Source of the DNA: JAHRAW01 sp963693025
GTDB lineage: Bacteria > Pseudomonadota > Gammaproteobacteria > Arenicellales > Poriferihabitantaceae
Assembly (NCBI GenBank): GCA_963693025.1
Contig: OY843749.1
Coordinates: 372,001 to 436,000, forward strand
Reading direction: 5' to 3'
DNA length: 64,000 bases
Part shown: in pieces, positions 57,391 through 64,000 of the stretch
How the letters are laid out: every line of letters starts with the position of its first letter
Numbering within the stretch: the stretch's first letter is position 1
Made by a program: the position numbers and the translations under genes
The notes under the pieces: model-generated
What the model was told of the DNA's origin: nothing
Databases searched by the model: none
What the model saw: only the letters and a program-made list of their open reading frames with translations

Positions 57391-57621
57391 CGTCATTCTC
57401 GAGCGTTAGTGTCCGTTAGTCGCCGCGCTTTTTCTTTTTAAGCGGCGGCTTACGGACACTTGCGTCCTCGGGAATCTCCCTAAGGTTGGCGCTGAGCCCA
57501 AACAAAGCAAGCGAAGCAGGCGGCTTTGTTTGGGCTCAGCGCCAAACGGGACAAGATTCCCGAGGTCGTAAGCGCCCGTAAGCCGCTACGCGGCAACGGG
57601 CGCTAACGCTCGAGAATGACG
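57391..57621. repeat. MITE/REP-like element R9
   Basis: ~230-bp copy filling the convergent space between the Fic gene and the NYN gene. It shares the internal GGGCTCAGCGCCAAACGGGA arm with R4. A further truncated end (CATTCTCGAGCGTTAGGG) abuts the NYN stop codon at 57,652-57,669. As the DNA between two convergent genes it could serve as a bidirectional terminator. Confidence 0.8.
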
Positions 57622-57677
57622 GAGTAGTGGAGAATGACGGCTATTACTCGCCATTCTCGAGCGTTAGGGTTCCTTAC

Positions 57678-58310
57678 CTACGCCATTTTGCGGCGGGTTA
57701 GGTCTAGTGGTGTTGATTTTCGGGCGAGTGCCAGTTCGTGGCCCAGGCGTGAGGGCTCCATGGAGGTTATCGTTTCATAAAAATCGTCCAGCGCGACAAA
57801 AATTCCGTTGTCCTCCGCCCATTCACGCATTCGCTTATTACAGGCATGGCGCCACGACAAAATTTCCACTTTCCAATCACGTTTGTGCATTCTTTCCAAA
57901 GTGCTGTGAAACCCGGTGCCTTCATAATATCCCGCGCCATCGCCGGTTAGCAGCACCACAATGCCGGGGTTGCCGTTGTAATCAAGCGCGTCTTCCAGCA
58001 TTCGCAGTTGCAACATTCTGTCGGGGACATCTTGTTCTCCGCGCTCAATTTCGCCGCGGTCATAAAGTTTAACTTCCATTCCCCGGTTTTCCATTCGGTT
58101 CCACAACTGCCGCATTTCCGGCGGTACGGAGCCCGCGGCAATCGCTTTCACCACCGGACGGTCGGCATGCGCCAGTCGAAACATATTGTCAAAATTGATA
58201 CGCACCCGTCCGCGCGCGCCGGCGTCTTCATTGTGTTCTTCGGCGAAACGTTGTGCTTCGTGGAAGATATTGGAATTGTCCCAATAGATAAAAACTTTGT
58301 CTTTATTCAT
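57678..58310 (-). CDS. NYN domain protein (PIN-like, putative RNase; LabA/DUF88 type)
   Basis: 210 residues. The N-terminus VFIYWDNSNIF matches the opening strand and first catalytic Asp of NYN domains. VVLLTGDGAGY supplies the second acidic site, and a further Asp/Glu cluster is in FVALDDFYETI. NYN proteins are predicted metal-dependent RNases related to PIN domains; the substrate is unknown here. The ATG at 58,310 was chosen because AGGAA lies 8 bp upstream; an upstream TTG (58,328) would add six residues. It sits alone between R9 and R10, so co-transcription with mttB is unlikely although both are on the minus strand. Confidence 0.85.
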   Translation of the reverse strand: MNKDKVFIYWDNSNIFHEAQRFAEEHNEDAGARGRVRINFDNMFRLAHADRPVVKAIAAGSVPPEMRQLWNRMENRGMEVKLYDRGEIERGEQDVPDRMLQLRMLEDALDYNGNPGIVVLLTGDGAGYYEGTGFHSTLERMHKRDWKVEILSWRHACNKRMREWAEDNGIFVALDDFYETITSMEPSRLGHELALARKSTPLDLTRRKMA

Positions 58311-58348
58311 GCTCGTATTCCTGTTCAATTGGGTGAGAAAAGTCCGCT

Positions 58349-58439
58349 GAAATTCACGGTAGCCTTAGGGAGATTCCCGAAGGTGATGAAAAATATAGTC
58401 GCTACCGCTCCTTATTTTTCTATCATTCGAGAATGACGG
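58349..58439. repeat. Partial MITE/REP-like element R10 (type II right end) overlapping the mttB 3' end
   Basis: Only the right ~90 bp of a type II unit is present (CTTAGGGAGATTCCCGAAGG, GATGAAAAATATAGTCGCTA and the end CATTCGAGAATGACG). It matches the right ends of R1 and R2. The mttB reading frame runs 28 bp into it. Confidence 0.8.
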
Positions 58440-60007
58440 GGTAACGCCTTCATCAACGTCCGCGGCAGGTGGATGTCGAACTCTTTGCGTAGGCGTGCGT
58501 CCAGTTCGTCGTTGATGTGGTTTGGGAAGTGGGTTGCCAGGATGTCTTGGGTTTTTTGGCGGGCGGGGATGTTGATTGGGTGGGCGCCGATTTCTTGCCA
58601 TTCGGCGGGGGTTAGGCGGTTGCCTACTTCGGGGTAGACGTAGTCGCGCTGCATTCGGGAGAGGGTTGCGTCGTGGCCCAGGAAGTGTTCGGGTCCGTGG
58701 CAGACTTCTTCGATGGTTTTTACGGCGAGCGAGTCGGCGTCGGTTTCGATGCCGCGCACGCTGCGGTTGATGGCGCCGAGCACGTCGTTGTCGATGGTCG
58801 CGCCCTCGAAACTGAAGCCGAGCAGGCTGCCTTGCATGCCGGCGGATTCATACACGAGGTTGGCGCCGCTGTGCCCCGCCATCGCCAGCGTGTAGCCTTT
58901 CTCGCTGCCGGACTGCGCGTCCGGGATTTTGGAGTCCGCCATGCCGGCGGCGATGCCGGTGGGCAGGTCGTAGTGGCGCCCCATTTGCCCGCACGCCGCC
59001 ATCAACACGGCTTGCTCGCCGCTGCCGCCGCTCATCGCGCCGGTGCGCAGGTCGGATACGAAGGGCCAGGGACCGAAGATGGCGGGATGTCCCGGCTGAA
59101 TCAGGTTGACATAGACCAGCGCGCCGAGCACTTCCGCGCATTCCTGCGCGACCGCGCCCGCCAGCGACGCCGGGCTGGTTGCGCCGGCTTGACCCGCCGC
59201 CAGCAGCAACACCGGCATGCCACCGCGCACGCACACTTCCAGCACCCGGCAGGCGTCTTCGGCAAAGCGCAACGGCGGCACGACGAAGCAGCAGGAGACG
59301 CTGGCGAACGGTCGCGCGCGCCATTGCGCTTCGCCGCCGGCGATGTGGTGCAGCAACGCGAGCCCTTCGTGCGCGTGGTCGGCATCGACATAACTCACGC
59401 CGCAGTGCTTGCGCGTGCCGCTAACCGATGCGTAGGTCGTGTTGAGGTCCATCGCGCGCGGGCTTTCAATGTCGCGCGCCACCATGCAGCGCTGAAAGAA
59501 GTGGATGTGTTCGAGGTGGTCGACGAGGCGGGCGGCGTCATACAAATCTTGAACGGTGGATTCGCGGTAAGCGCCCTTGCCCGGATATTTCTCGTGCGCC
59601 TTCCACTCATCCACCACATGCACCGCCGCGCCGGCGGTGCCGAAATACACTTTGTAGCCGCTCAGATGCAAGTCGAATTCGGGCGACTGTGCGTGCAAGG
59701 TGATGTCTCTGGCGGCTTTGTCGAGCGCGTCTTCGACCAATGCGCGCGGGAATAAGAGGCGGTTGTCCTTGGTAAGTTTGCCGCCGGCGGCGGTGATGAG
59801 TTCGATGCAAGACGGGATGGCGCGCGAGAAGCCTACGTTTTCCAGTAGGTCGAAGGCTGCGGTGTCTATGCGTTTGATGTCTGCCTGGGTTAAGGGCAAG
59901 AACCGTCCGCCGGTTTCGCCTGGGCGGACGGGTTTGCTTTCCTCGGCTAATGGCGCGGCGCGCAGGGCTTTACGCGCTTGCCTGCCGCCTGCTCTTTTGG
60001 TGGTCAT
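58412..60007 (-). CDS. Trimethylamine methyltransferase family protein (MttB-like, non-pyrrolysine)
   Basis: 531 residues, full family length (COG5598). MttB-family enzymes transfer a methyl group from quaternary or tertiary amines to a corrinoid protein. Recognisable segments are FDLLENVGF, YFGTAGAAVHVVDEW, a central VPPLRFAEDA region and ILATHFPNHI near the C-terminus. The frame has no internal amber codon, so it belongs to the non-pyrrolysine branch, whose substrates (glycine betaine or others) cannot be told from sequence. No corrinoid protein gene is visible nearby. ATG 60,007 was chosen; it lies 23 bp downstream of the YHS stop, indicating an operon, but has no clear Shine-Dalgarno. The C-terminus (RHSRMIEK) is encoded by repeat R10. 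Confidence 0.88.
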   Translation of the reverse strand: MTTKRAGGRQARKALRAAPLAEESKPVRPGETGGRFLPLTQADIKRIDTAAFDLLENVGFSRAIPSCIELITAAGGKLTKDNRLLFPRALVEDALDKAARDITLHAQSPEFDLHLSGYKVYFGTAGAAVHVVDEWKAHEKYPGKGAYRESTVQDLYDAARLVDHLEHIHFFQRCMVARDIESPRAMDLNTTYASVSGTRKHCGVSYVDADHAHEGLALLHHIAGGEAQWRARPFASVSCCFVVPPLRFAEDACRVLEVCVRGGMPVLLLAAGQAGATSPASLAGAVAQECAEVLGALVYVNLIQPGHPAIFGPWPFVSDLRTGAMSGGSGEQAVLMAACGQMGRHYDLPTGIAAGMADSKIPDAQSGSEKGYTLAMAGHSGANLVYESAGMQGSLLGFSFEGATIDNDVLGAINRSVRGIETDADSLAVKTIEEVCHGPEHFLGHDATLSRMQRDYVYPEVGNRLTPAEWQEIGAHPINIPARQKTQDILATHFPNHINDELDARLRKEFDIHLPRTLMKALPRHSRMIEK

Positions 60008-60030
60008 GGGTTGTTGTGAATGGGGTTGTT

Positions 60031-60504
60031 CTACTCCAAAACCCCGGGCCAATTCATATCGCCATCCACAATCAACGCCTCCATATCATCCCGCCACTGC
60101 TTATTAATCTTCTTGTTGTAATTCAGATAAAGCCGACCCTCATGCACCGTCCACAACAACGGGTCGCCGCTCGCAGTGTCTCCCTGAGCGACCGCCCAGG
60201 CGCAATAACCGCCATACTGCGGCGCATACATTTCCGGGTTGTTGACGAATTTATCCAGGTTCTCACGGCTGGCGAAGAGCCAATCCGCGCCCTGATATTT
60301 CGTCTTGAACGACTTCTTTCCCTTCACCGGTTTTCCCTCGGTGAAGTAGGCGGTGACGTCGTAGCCGCCGGCGGCGGCGTTGCTGAAGTAGGATGTGTAG
60401 ATGGGGTCTTCTTTCGACCAGGCGGCGCCCGGCAGCGTCAGGGCGGCGAGCGCGAGTAGCGGCGCGAGGTGGCGTAGCGTGAAGCGGCGTAGAGTGTGTG
60501 TCAT
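60031..60504 (-). CDS. Exported YHS domain-containing protein
   Basis: 157 residues. Residues 1-30 form a signal peptide (RHLAPLLALAALTLPGAAWS). The mature part has the YHS-like core: YDVTAYFTEGKPVKGKKSF, then FASRENLDKFVNNPEMYAPQ and YGGYCAWAVAQG, where the single Cys is in the conserved GGYCA motif. YHS domains are small, often metal-associated modules; this periplasmic single-domain form has no established reaction. It lies 23 bp upstream of mttB and is probably co-transcribed. No Shine-Dalgarno is evident before ATG 60,504. Confidence 0.88.
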   Translation of the reverse strand: MTHTLRRFTLRHLAPLLALAALTLPGAAWSKEDPIYTSYFSNAAAGGYDVTAYFTEGKPVKGKKSFKTKYQGADWLFASRENLDKFVNNPEMYAPQYGGYCAWAVAQGDTASGDPLLWTVHEGRLYLNYNKKINKQWRDDMEALIVDGDMNWPGVLE

Positions 60505-60572
60505 GATGTTTGATACTCGTTGAGTGATGAGGATGGTATTGTGACCGAAACGGGCGCGTGAAGTTCGCGGCG

Positions 60573-61781
60573 TTATTTTAGCAGTTCCGCGCCGTCGTCC
60601 GACGCCGCGAGCGAAATGTTTTCGATTTTATCCAGGGGCTTCTCCAACCCGCGGGTGCGCGTGGTGACGAGGGTGTGAAAATCGCCGCTCAAGCCTTCAA
60701 TGCGCCGCCCCAGTTTGTCCATCTGCTCCACATACTTCTGCCACTGGCGCCGGAATTCATCGACCAAACCCATCACCTCCGAAGCGCGCTCGTTCATCGT
60801 GAAATTGCGCGACGCCTGATGGATGAGCGACAGCACCGCATAGAGCGTCAACGGCGAGCACAGCAGGACGTGGTTGTGCAGCGCATAGTCCACCAACTCG
60901 GTGTCTTCGCGGTTGATGAAACCGTAAATGGATTCGTTCGGGATGAACAACATCACATAGTCCAGCGTGCCCTCGGCGGGGTTGATATACTCGCGCCCGG
61001 ACACCGACTTGATATGGTGTCGGACGTTTTTCAAGAACGCATCTTTGGCTTGCGCCTGCTCCACCTCGCTCTCGGCGGCGAGATAATCCTCATAATGCGC
61101 GAGTGGAAATTTCACATCCATATTCAACTTTTTTTCGCGCGGCAGGTTGAAAGTATAGTCGGGACGCTGACCCGATTCCACCTGCTGCTGCCGCGTATAA
61201 TTCACCCGCTCCACCAACCCCACAAACTGCAAAATATCCCCCACCATCCGCTCCCCCCACTGCCCGCGCTTCTGCGAAGAAGACAAAATCTCCCGCAACC
61301 GAGTCGTATCCTCCCTGAGCGCCTCGGTGTGCTTGCGACTGGTGTCGATGCTGGACTTCAACTCGGTCGATTGCCGGTGAATAAACTCCAGTTTTTCATT
61401 CATCCCGGTGAGACTTTTGTCGATGAGTTTTTTCTTCTCGTCCAAGTCTTTTTCCGAGGTTTGTTTGAGGGCCTTGAATTGTTCGTTGGCTTGTTTGAGG
61501 AATGACTCGGCGTTGCTCTTGGCAATGTCCGCCGCCATCGCTTTGAATGCGTTTTCCATCTCGGCGCGAATTTCGGTTAGGCGTTTTTTTTCTGCTTCGA
61601 ATTGGGTTTGCAGGTTGGCTAAGGTGGTGCGCGCTGTTACTTCCGCTTCTCTTGCGATTTGTAAGTCGTTTTCCAGTTGGGTGGTCTTGTTGTTGTCTTT
61701 GTTGCCGACACGGGAATGCAACCACCAGCCGAGGGTGGCGCCGATTAGGAAGGTTAGTAGGGGGATGATGGCTTCGGGCAT
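60573..61781 (-). CDS. rmuC: DNA recombination protein RmuC
   Basis: 402 residues. RmuC limits inversions and rearrangements at short inverted repeats and carries a predicted PD-(D/E)XK-like nuclease domain. Seen here: one N-terminal transmembrane segment (IIPLLTFLIGATLGWWL), a long coiled coil (residues ~30-175) and the conserved core. The core includes SSSQKRGQWGERMVGDIL, RPDYTFNLP, LNMDVKFPLAHYEDYL, GTLDYVMLFIPNESIYGFI and LCSPLTLYAVL. Length is typical. It starts at ATG 61,781 in a GC-poor context without a Shine-Dalgarno and ends 69 bp upstream of the YHS gene. A gene controlling inverted-repeat rearrangement beside so many inverted repeats is notable but may be coincidence. Confidence 0.95.
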   Translation of the reverse strand: MPEAIIPLLTFLIGATLGWWLHSRVGNKDNNKTTQLENDLQIAREAEVTARTTLANLQTQFEAEKKRLTEIRAEMENAFKAMAADIAKSNAESFLKQANEQFKALKQTSEKDLDEKKKLIDKSLTGMNEKLEFIHRQSTELKSSIDTSRKHTEALREDTTRLREILSSSQKRGQWGERMVGDILQFVGLVERVNYTRQQQVESGQRPDYTFNLPREKKLNMDVKFPLAHYEDYLAAESEVEQAQAKDAFLKNVRHHIKSVSGREYINPAEGTLDYVMLFIPNESIYGFINREDTELVDYALHNHVLLCSPLTLYAVLSLIHQASRNFTMNERASEVMGLVDEFRRQWQKYVEQMDKLGRRIEGLSGDFHTLVTTRTRGLEKPLDKIENISLAASDDGAELLK

Positions 61782-61827
61782 TTGGGGGTTTTTTGGGTGG
61801 TGGTGGGGGTATTATAACCGCCTACTT
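61782..61827. other. Short spacer upstream of rmuC
   Basis: Contains GGGTTTTTTGGGTGGTGGTG and an ATTATAACCGCC segment. No gene is visible. The reverse strand presumably carries the rmuC promoter, but no convincing boxes were found. Confidence 0.3.
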
Positions 61828-62098
61828 CGTCATTCTCGAGCGTTAGTGTCCGTTGCCGCCGCGCCTTTTCTTTTAAGCGGCGGCTTACGGACACTTGCGT
61901 CCTCGGGAATCTCCCTAAGGTTGGCACGGACTTGAACAAAGCGAGCGAAGCAGGCGGCGAGTAAGCCGCCGGTTTTGTGGTTTTTTGGGTGGGGATGGGG
62001 GCTTTGTTGGAGTCCACGGTAGTCTTAGGGAGATTCCCGAGGTCGTAAGCGCCCGTAAGCCGCTACGCGGCAACGGGCGCTAACGCTCGAGAATGACG
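61828..62098. repeat. MITE/REP-like element R11 (type I)
   Basis: Full-length copy between the divergent rmuC and AEC transporter genes. Ends are CGTCATTCTCGAG and CTCGAGAATGACG, with the usual internal arms. Since it occupies most of the divergent intergenic region, it must lie within or next to both promoters. Confidence 0.8.
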
Positions 62099-62137
62099 GG
62101 TACTTGGGAATGACGAGTACTTGGGGTGACGAAGTTG

Positions 62138-62143
62138 TAAAAT
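62138..62143 (+). promoter_or_regulatory. Candidate -10 box of the AEC transporter gene
   Basis: TAAAAT lies only 10 bp before the ATG at 62,154, and the DNA between is C-rich with no Shine-Dalgarno. If used, the mRNA would be leaderless or nearly so. No good -35 is seen at the usual distance. Confidence 0.2.
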
Positions 62144-62153
62144 ACCCCTCCCC

Positions 62154-63101
62154 ATGAACATCCTCCTAGAAGTCTCAACCCCCATATTCGCCCTCGGCTT
62201 TCTGGGCTACTTTGCCACCCGCCTCGGTTACTTCTCGCAAACCCAAGCCGACGGCCTGGCGCATTTCGTCTACACCTTCGCAGTCCCACTACTGCTATTC
62301 CGCACCTTGGCAAACGCCGATGCAGTCAGCGACATCCCGTGGCGATTGGTGTTGGCTTATTACCTCCCGATGGCGGTTTTTTATTTGGGGGGGATGCTTA
62401 TCAGCCGGTTTGTGTTCAGGCGGGGGTTTGAGGCGCAGGTGCTTACCGGGTTTTCTTGTAGTTATGGCAATGCGATTTTGCTCGGCTTGCCGTTGGCGTT
62501 GCTGACCTTTGGCGAGGACGGCGCGTTGCCGTTTTTTATTTTGCTGGCATTCCACGCGCTGAGCGCGTTTACGATTACCACGGTCGCGCTGGAATACGGG
62601 CGCAGTCAGGGGCTGGCGGTGGGACCGCGGCTGTTTGCGATGTTGAAAGAAATTCTGACCAATCCGATTATCGTCGGCGTGCTTGCCGGCGCCGCCTTCA
62701 ACCGGCTGGGCTTGACGATTCCCGGACCACTGGACGCGCTCGCCGGTTTCATGCAAAATGCGGTGACGCCGTGCGCGTTGTTTGCGCTCGGCGCGACGCT
62801 GACCGGTTATCGTATAGCGGGCAACCTGAAACAGACCGGCGTGATTATCGCCGTCAAGTGCGTGGCTTTTCCGCTGGTGGTGTGGGTTAGTTGCCGCTGG
62901 GTTTTTGCGATTGAGCCGTTGTGGTCGATCGTCGCCACCTTGCTGGCGGCGCAACCGGTCGGAGTCAATCTTTTTATTTTCGCCGAGCGCTACAATACCG
63001 CGCAGGCGATGGTGACCACCGCGATTTTTTTATCAACTACTTTTTCACTGCTATCCATTCCGGTGTTGCTTTATCTCATCGACCTTCACGGACTGCGCTG
63101 A
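62154..63101 (+). CDS. AEC family (auxin efflux carrier-like) permease
   Basis: 315 residues with about ten hydrophobic segments in the two-halves layout of the AEC family: an opening IFALGFLGYFATR, mid-protein FSCSYGNAILLGLPLAL and ILTNPIIVGVLAGAAFN, and a C-terminal LLAAQPVGVNLFIFAERYN. AEC permeases export or import organic anions such as malate or malonate; the substrate cannot be assigned here. It is the first gene of a plus-strand run, followed by a GNAT gene 36 bp downstream. The start ATG matches the family N-terminus. Confidence 0.92.
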   Translation: MNILLEVSTPIFALGFLGYFATRLGYFSQTQADGLAHFVYTFAVPLLLFRTLANADAVSDIPWRLVLAYYLPMAVFYLGGMLISRFVFRRGFEAQVLTGFSCSYGNAILLGLPLALLTFGEDGALPFFILLAFHALSAFTITTVALEYGRSQGLAVGPRLFAMLKEILTNPIIVGVLAGAAFNRLGLTIPGPLDALAGFMQNAVTPCALFALGATLTGYRIAGNLKQTGVIIAVKCVAFPLVVWVSCRWVFAIEPLWSIVATLLAAQPVGVNLFIFAERYNTAQAMVTTAIFLSTTFSLLSIPVLLYLIDLHGLR

Positions 63102-63137
63102 GCGCTTCCGCAACGATTCCGTAAAACAAAAACACTT

Positions 63138-63629
63138 ATGCCGACCGCGCAAGCCATCATCCGAGACGCGACCCTTGAAGACGCGCCGGCGCTCGCGCGT
63201 TTCAACCGCGAGATGGCGCTGGAAACCGAGAACCTTTCGTTGATTCCGGCGGTCATTCTGGACGGCGTCAAGGCGGTGTTCGCCGACCCGGCGCGCGGGT
63301 TTTATGTGGTCGCAGAAGCGCCGGAAGCGCACGGAAATCTGGTCGCCTCATTGCTCGTGACCACCGAATGGAGCGACTGGCGCAATGGCGAGTTGTGGTG
63401 GATTCAGAGTGTCTATGTGCTGCCCGAGTGGCGCCGCCGCGGGCTTTACCGCGCGCTCTACCGCCGCGTGACGCAACGCGCGGCGCGCGACCCAAACGTG
63501 TGCGGGTTTCGCCTCTATGTGGAGCGCGACAACCGCGCCGCGCAAAAAACCTATGCCGCGCTTGGGATGTCCGAGACGCATTACAAGGTGTTCGAGCACC
63601 TGACAGCGGCGCGCGATTTTTCCCGATAA
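63138..63629 (+). CDS. GNAT family N-acetyltransferase
   Basis: 163 residues, one GNAT domain. IIRDATLEDAPALARF is the typical N-terminal strand/helix. VYVLPEWRRRGLYRALYRRV is motif A with the acetyl-CoA pyrophosphate-binding RRRGLY loop. LYVERDNRAAQKTYAALGM is motif B, ending in the usual Y..LGM. The acceptor substrate is unknown. It sits 36 bp after the AEC gene and 25 bp before the acyl-CoA synthetase, so the three probably form an operon. Confidence 0.92.
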   Translation: MPTAQAIIRDATLEDAPALARFNREMALETENLSLIPAVILDGVKAVFADPARGFYVVAEAPEAHGNLVASLLVTTEWSDWRNGELWWIQSVYVLPEWRRRGLYRALYRRVTQRAARDPNVCGFRLYVERDNRAAQKTYAALGMSETHYKVFEHLTAARDFSR

Positions 63630-63654
63630 CCCCACATCCAACGACACCACGCCC

Positions 63655-64000
63655 ATGCAAAAAAACTACGACAAACTGCGCCCAATCAAGCGGCTGAACT
63701 TCGTGGAACTCTCCCCGATTTCATTCTTGAACCGCGCCGCCGACACCTACCCCGAGCGCGCGGCGGTGATTTACGGAGACCGGCAGTACACATGGAAACA
63801 AGTCGCGCGGCGATGCAAGCAACTGGCTTCGGCGTTGCAACAACTCGGCGTCAAGACCGGCGCCACCGTCTCGATGATGGCGGCGAACACGCCGGAACTC
63901 GTGGAGGCGCACTACGGCGTCCCGATGGCGGGCGGCGTGCTCAACGCCATCAACACCCGGCTGGACGCGGACACGGTGGCGTACATATTGGAGCACAGCG
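63655..64000 (+). CDS. Acyl-CoA synthetase (AMP-binding family), 5' part only
   Basis: The first 115 residues are visible; the gene is cut by the right edge. SPISFLNRAADTYPERAAVI, YTWKQVARRCKQLASAL, and VSMMAANTPELVEAHYGVPM with GGVLNAINTRL are the typical N-terminal landmarks of fatty-acyl/carboxylate CoA ligases. The ATP-binding loop and AMP-binding motif lie beyond the window, so substrate class (medium/long-chain fatty acid, or methylmercaptopropionate as in DmdB) cannot be judged. ATG 63,655 is the only reasonable start. Confidence 0.92.
   Translation, partial: MQKNYDKLRPIKRLNFVELSPISFLNRAADTYPERAAVIYGDRQYTWKQVARRCKQLASALQQLGVKTGATVSMMAANTPELVEAHYGVPMAGGVLNAINTRLDADTVAYILEHS

Noticed and set aside
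58673..59755. Plus-strand 360-codon frame opposite the MttB-like gene
   Set aside because: Antisense shadow of a clearly recognisable methyltransferase-family coding sequence.
60675..61505. Plus-strand 276-codon frame opposite rmuC
   Set aside because: The minus frame matches RmuC along its whole length; the plus frame is a shadow.

Overview
The window is GC-rich bacterial DNA, most likely from a gammaproteobacterium with a repeat-laden, possibly host-associated or marine lifestyle. This is an inference from gene content (MttB-family methyltransferase, AEC transporter, RmuC, giant autotransporter-type surface proteins, abundant palindromic intergenic repeats). No rRNA or tRNA gene was seen.

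About 54 kb (positions 1 to ~54,535) is a head-to-tail array of four giant secreted repeat proteins, all on the minus strand. In transcription order from the right they are D (6,410 aa), C (1,970 aa), B (1,470 aa) and A, which is at least ~7,290 codons and runs off the left edge. Their passengers are chains of ~110-residue Calx-beta-like modules with an NWN core and a VTVTDND-type end, interspersed with He_PIG/cadherin-like modules (DQTY...LSGTP). A also carries a leucine-rich-repeat island. B, C and D share an almost identical signal peptide, promoter/leader region and ~450-residue C-terminus with an autotransporter beta-barrel; only the passenger differs. Homopolymeric C/G tracts lie in the leaders of B (12 nt) and D (17 nt), and C has a short deletion there that fuses the leader in frame. 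This looks like a modular surface-protein locus built to vary by duplication, recombination and slippage.

The spaces between these genes are filled by a ~200-280 bp inverted-repeat (MITE/REP-like) family with ends CGTCATTCTCGAG / CTCGAGAATGACG. Eleven copies plus several truncated ends occur, and one supplies the last codons and stop of mttB. A DDE-type insertion sequence (54,627-56,021) sits just upstream of the D promoter.

The right 8 kb is more ordinary: a Fic enzyme (+) and a NYN-domain putative RNase (-) among repeats; a minus-strand pair encoding an exported YHS protein and an MttB-family methyltransferase; rmuC (-); then a plus-strand run of an AEC transporter, a GNAT acetyltransferase and the start of an acyl-CoA synthetase cut by the right edge. 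Most start codons here lack a clear Shine-Dalgarno sequence, so several starts are tentative.
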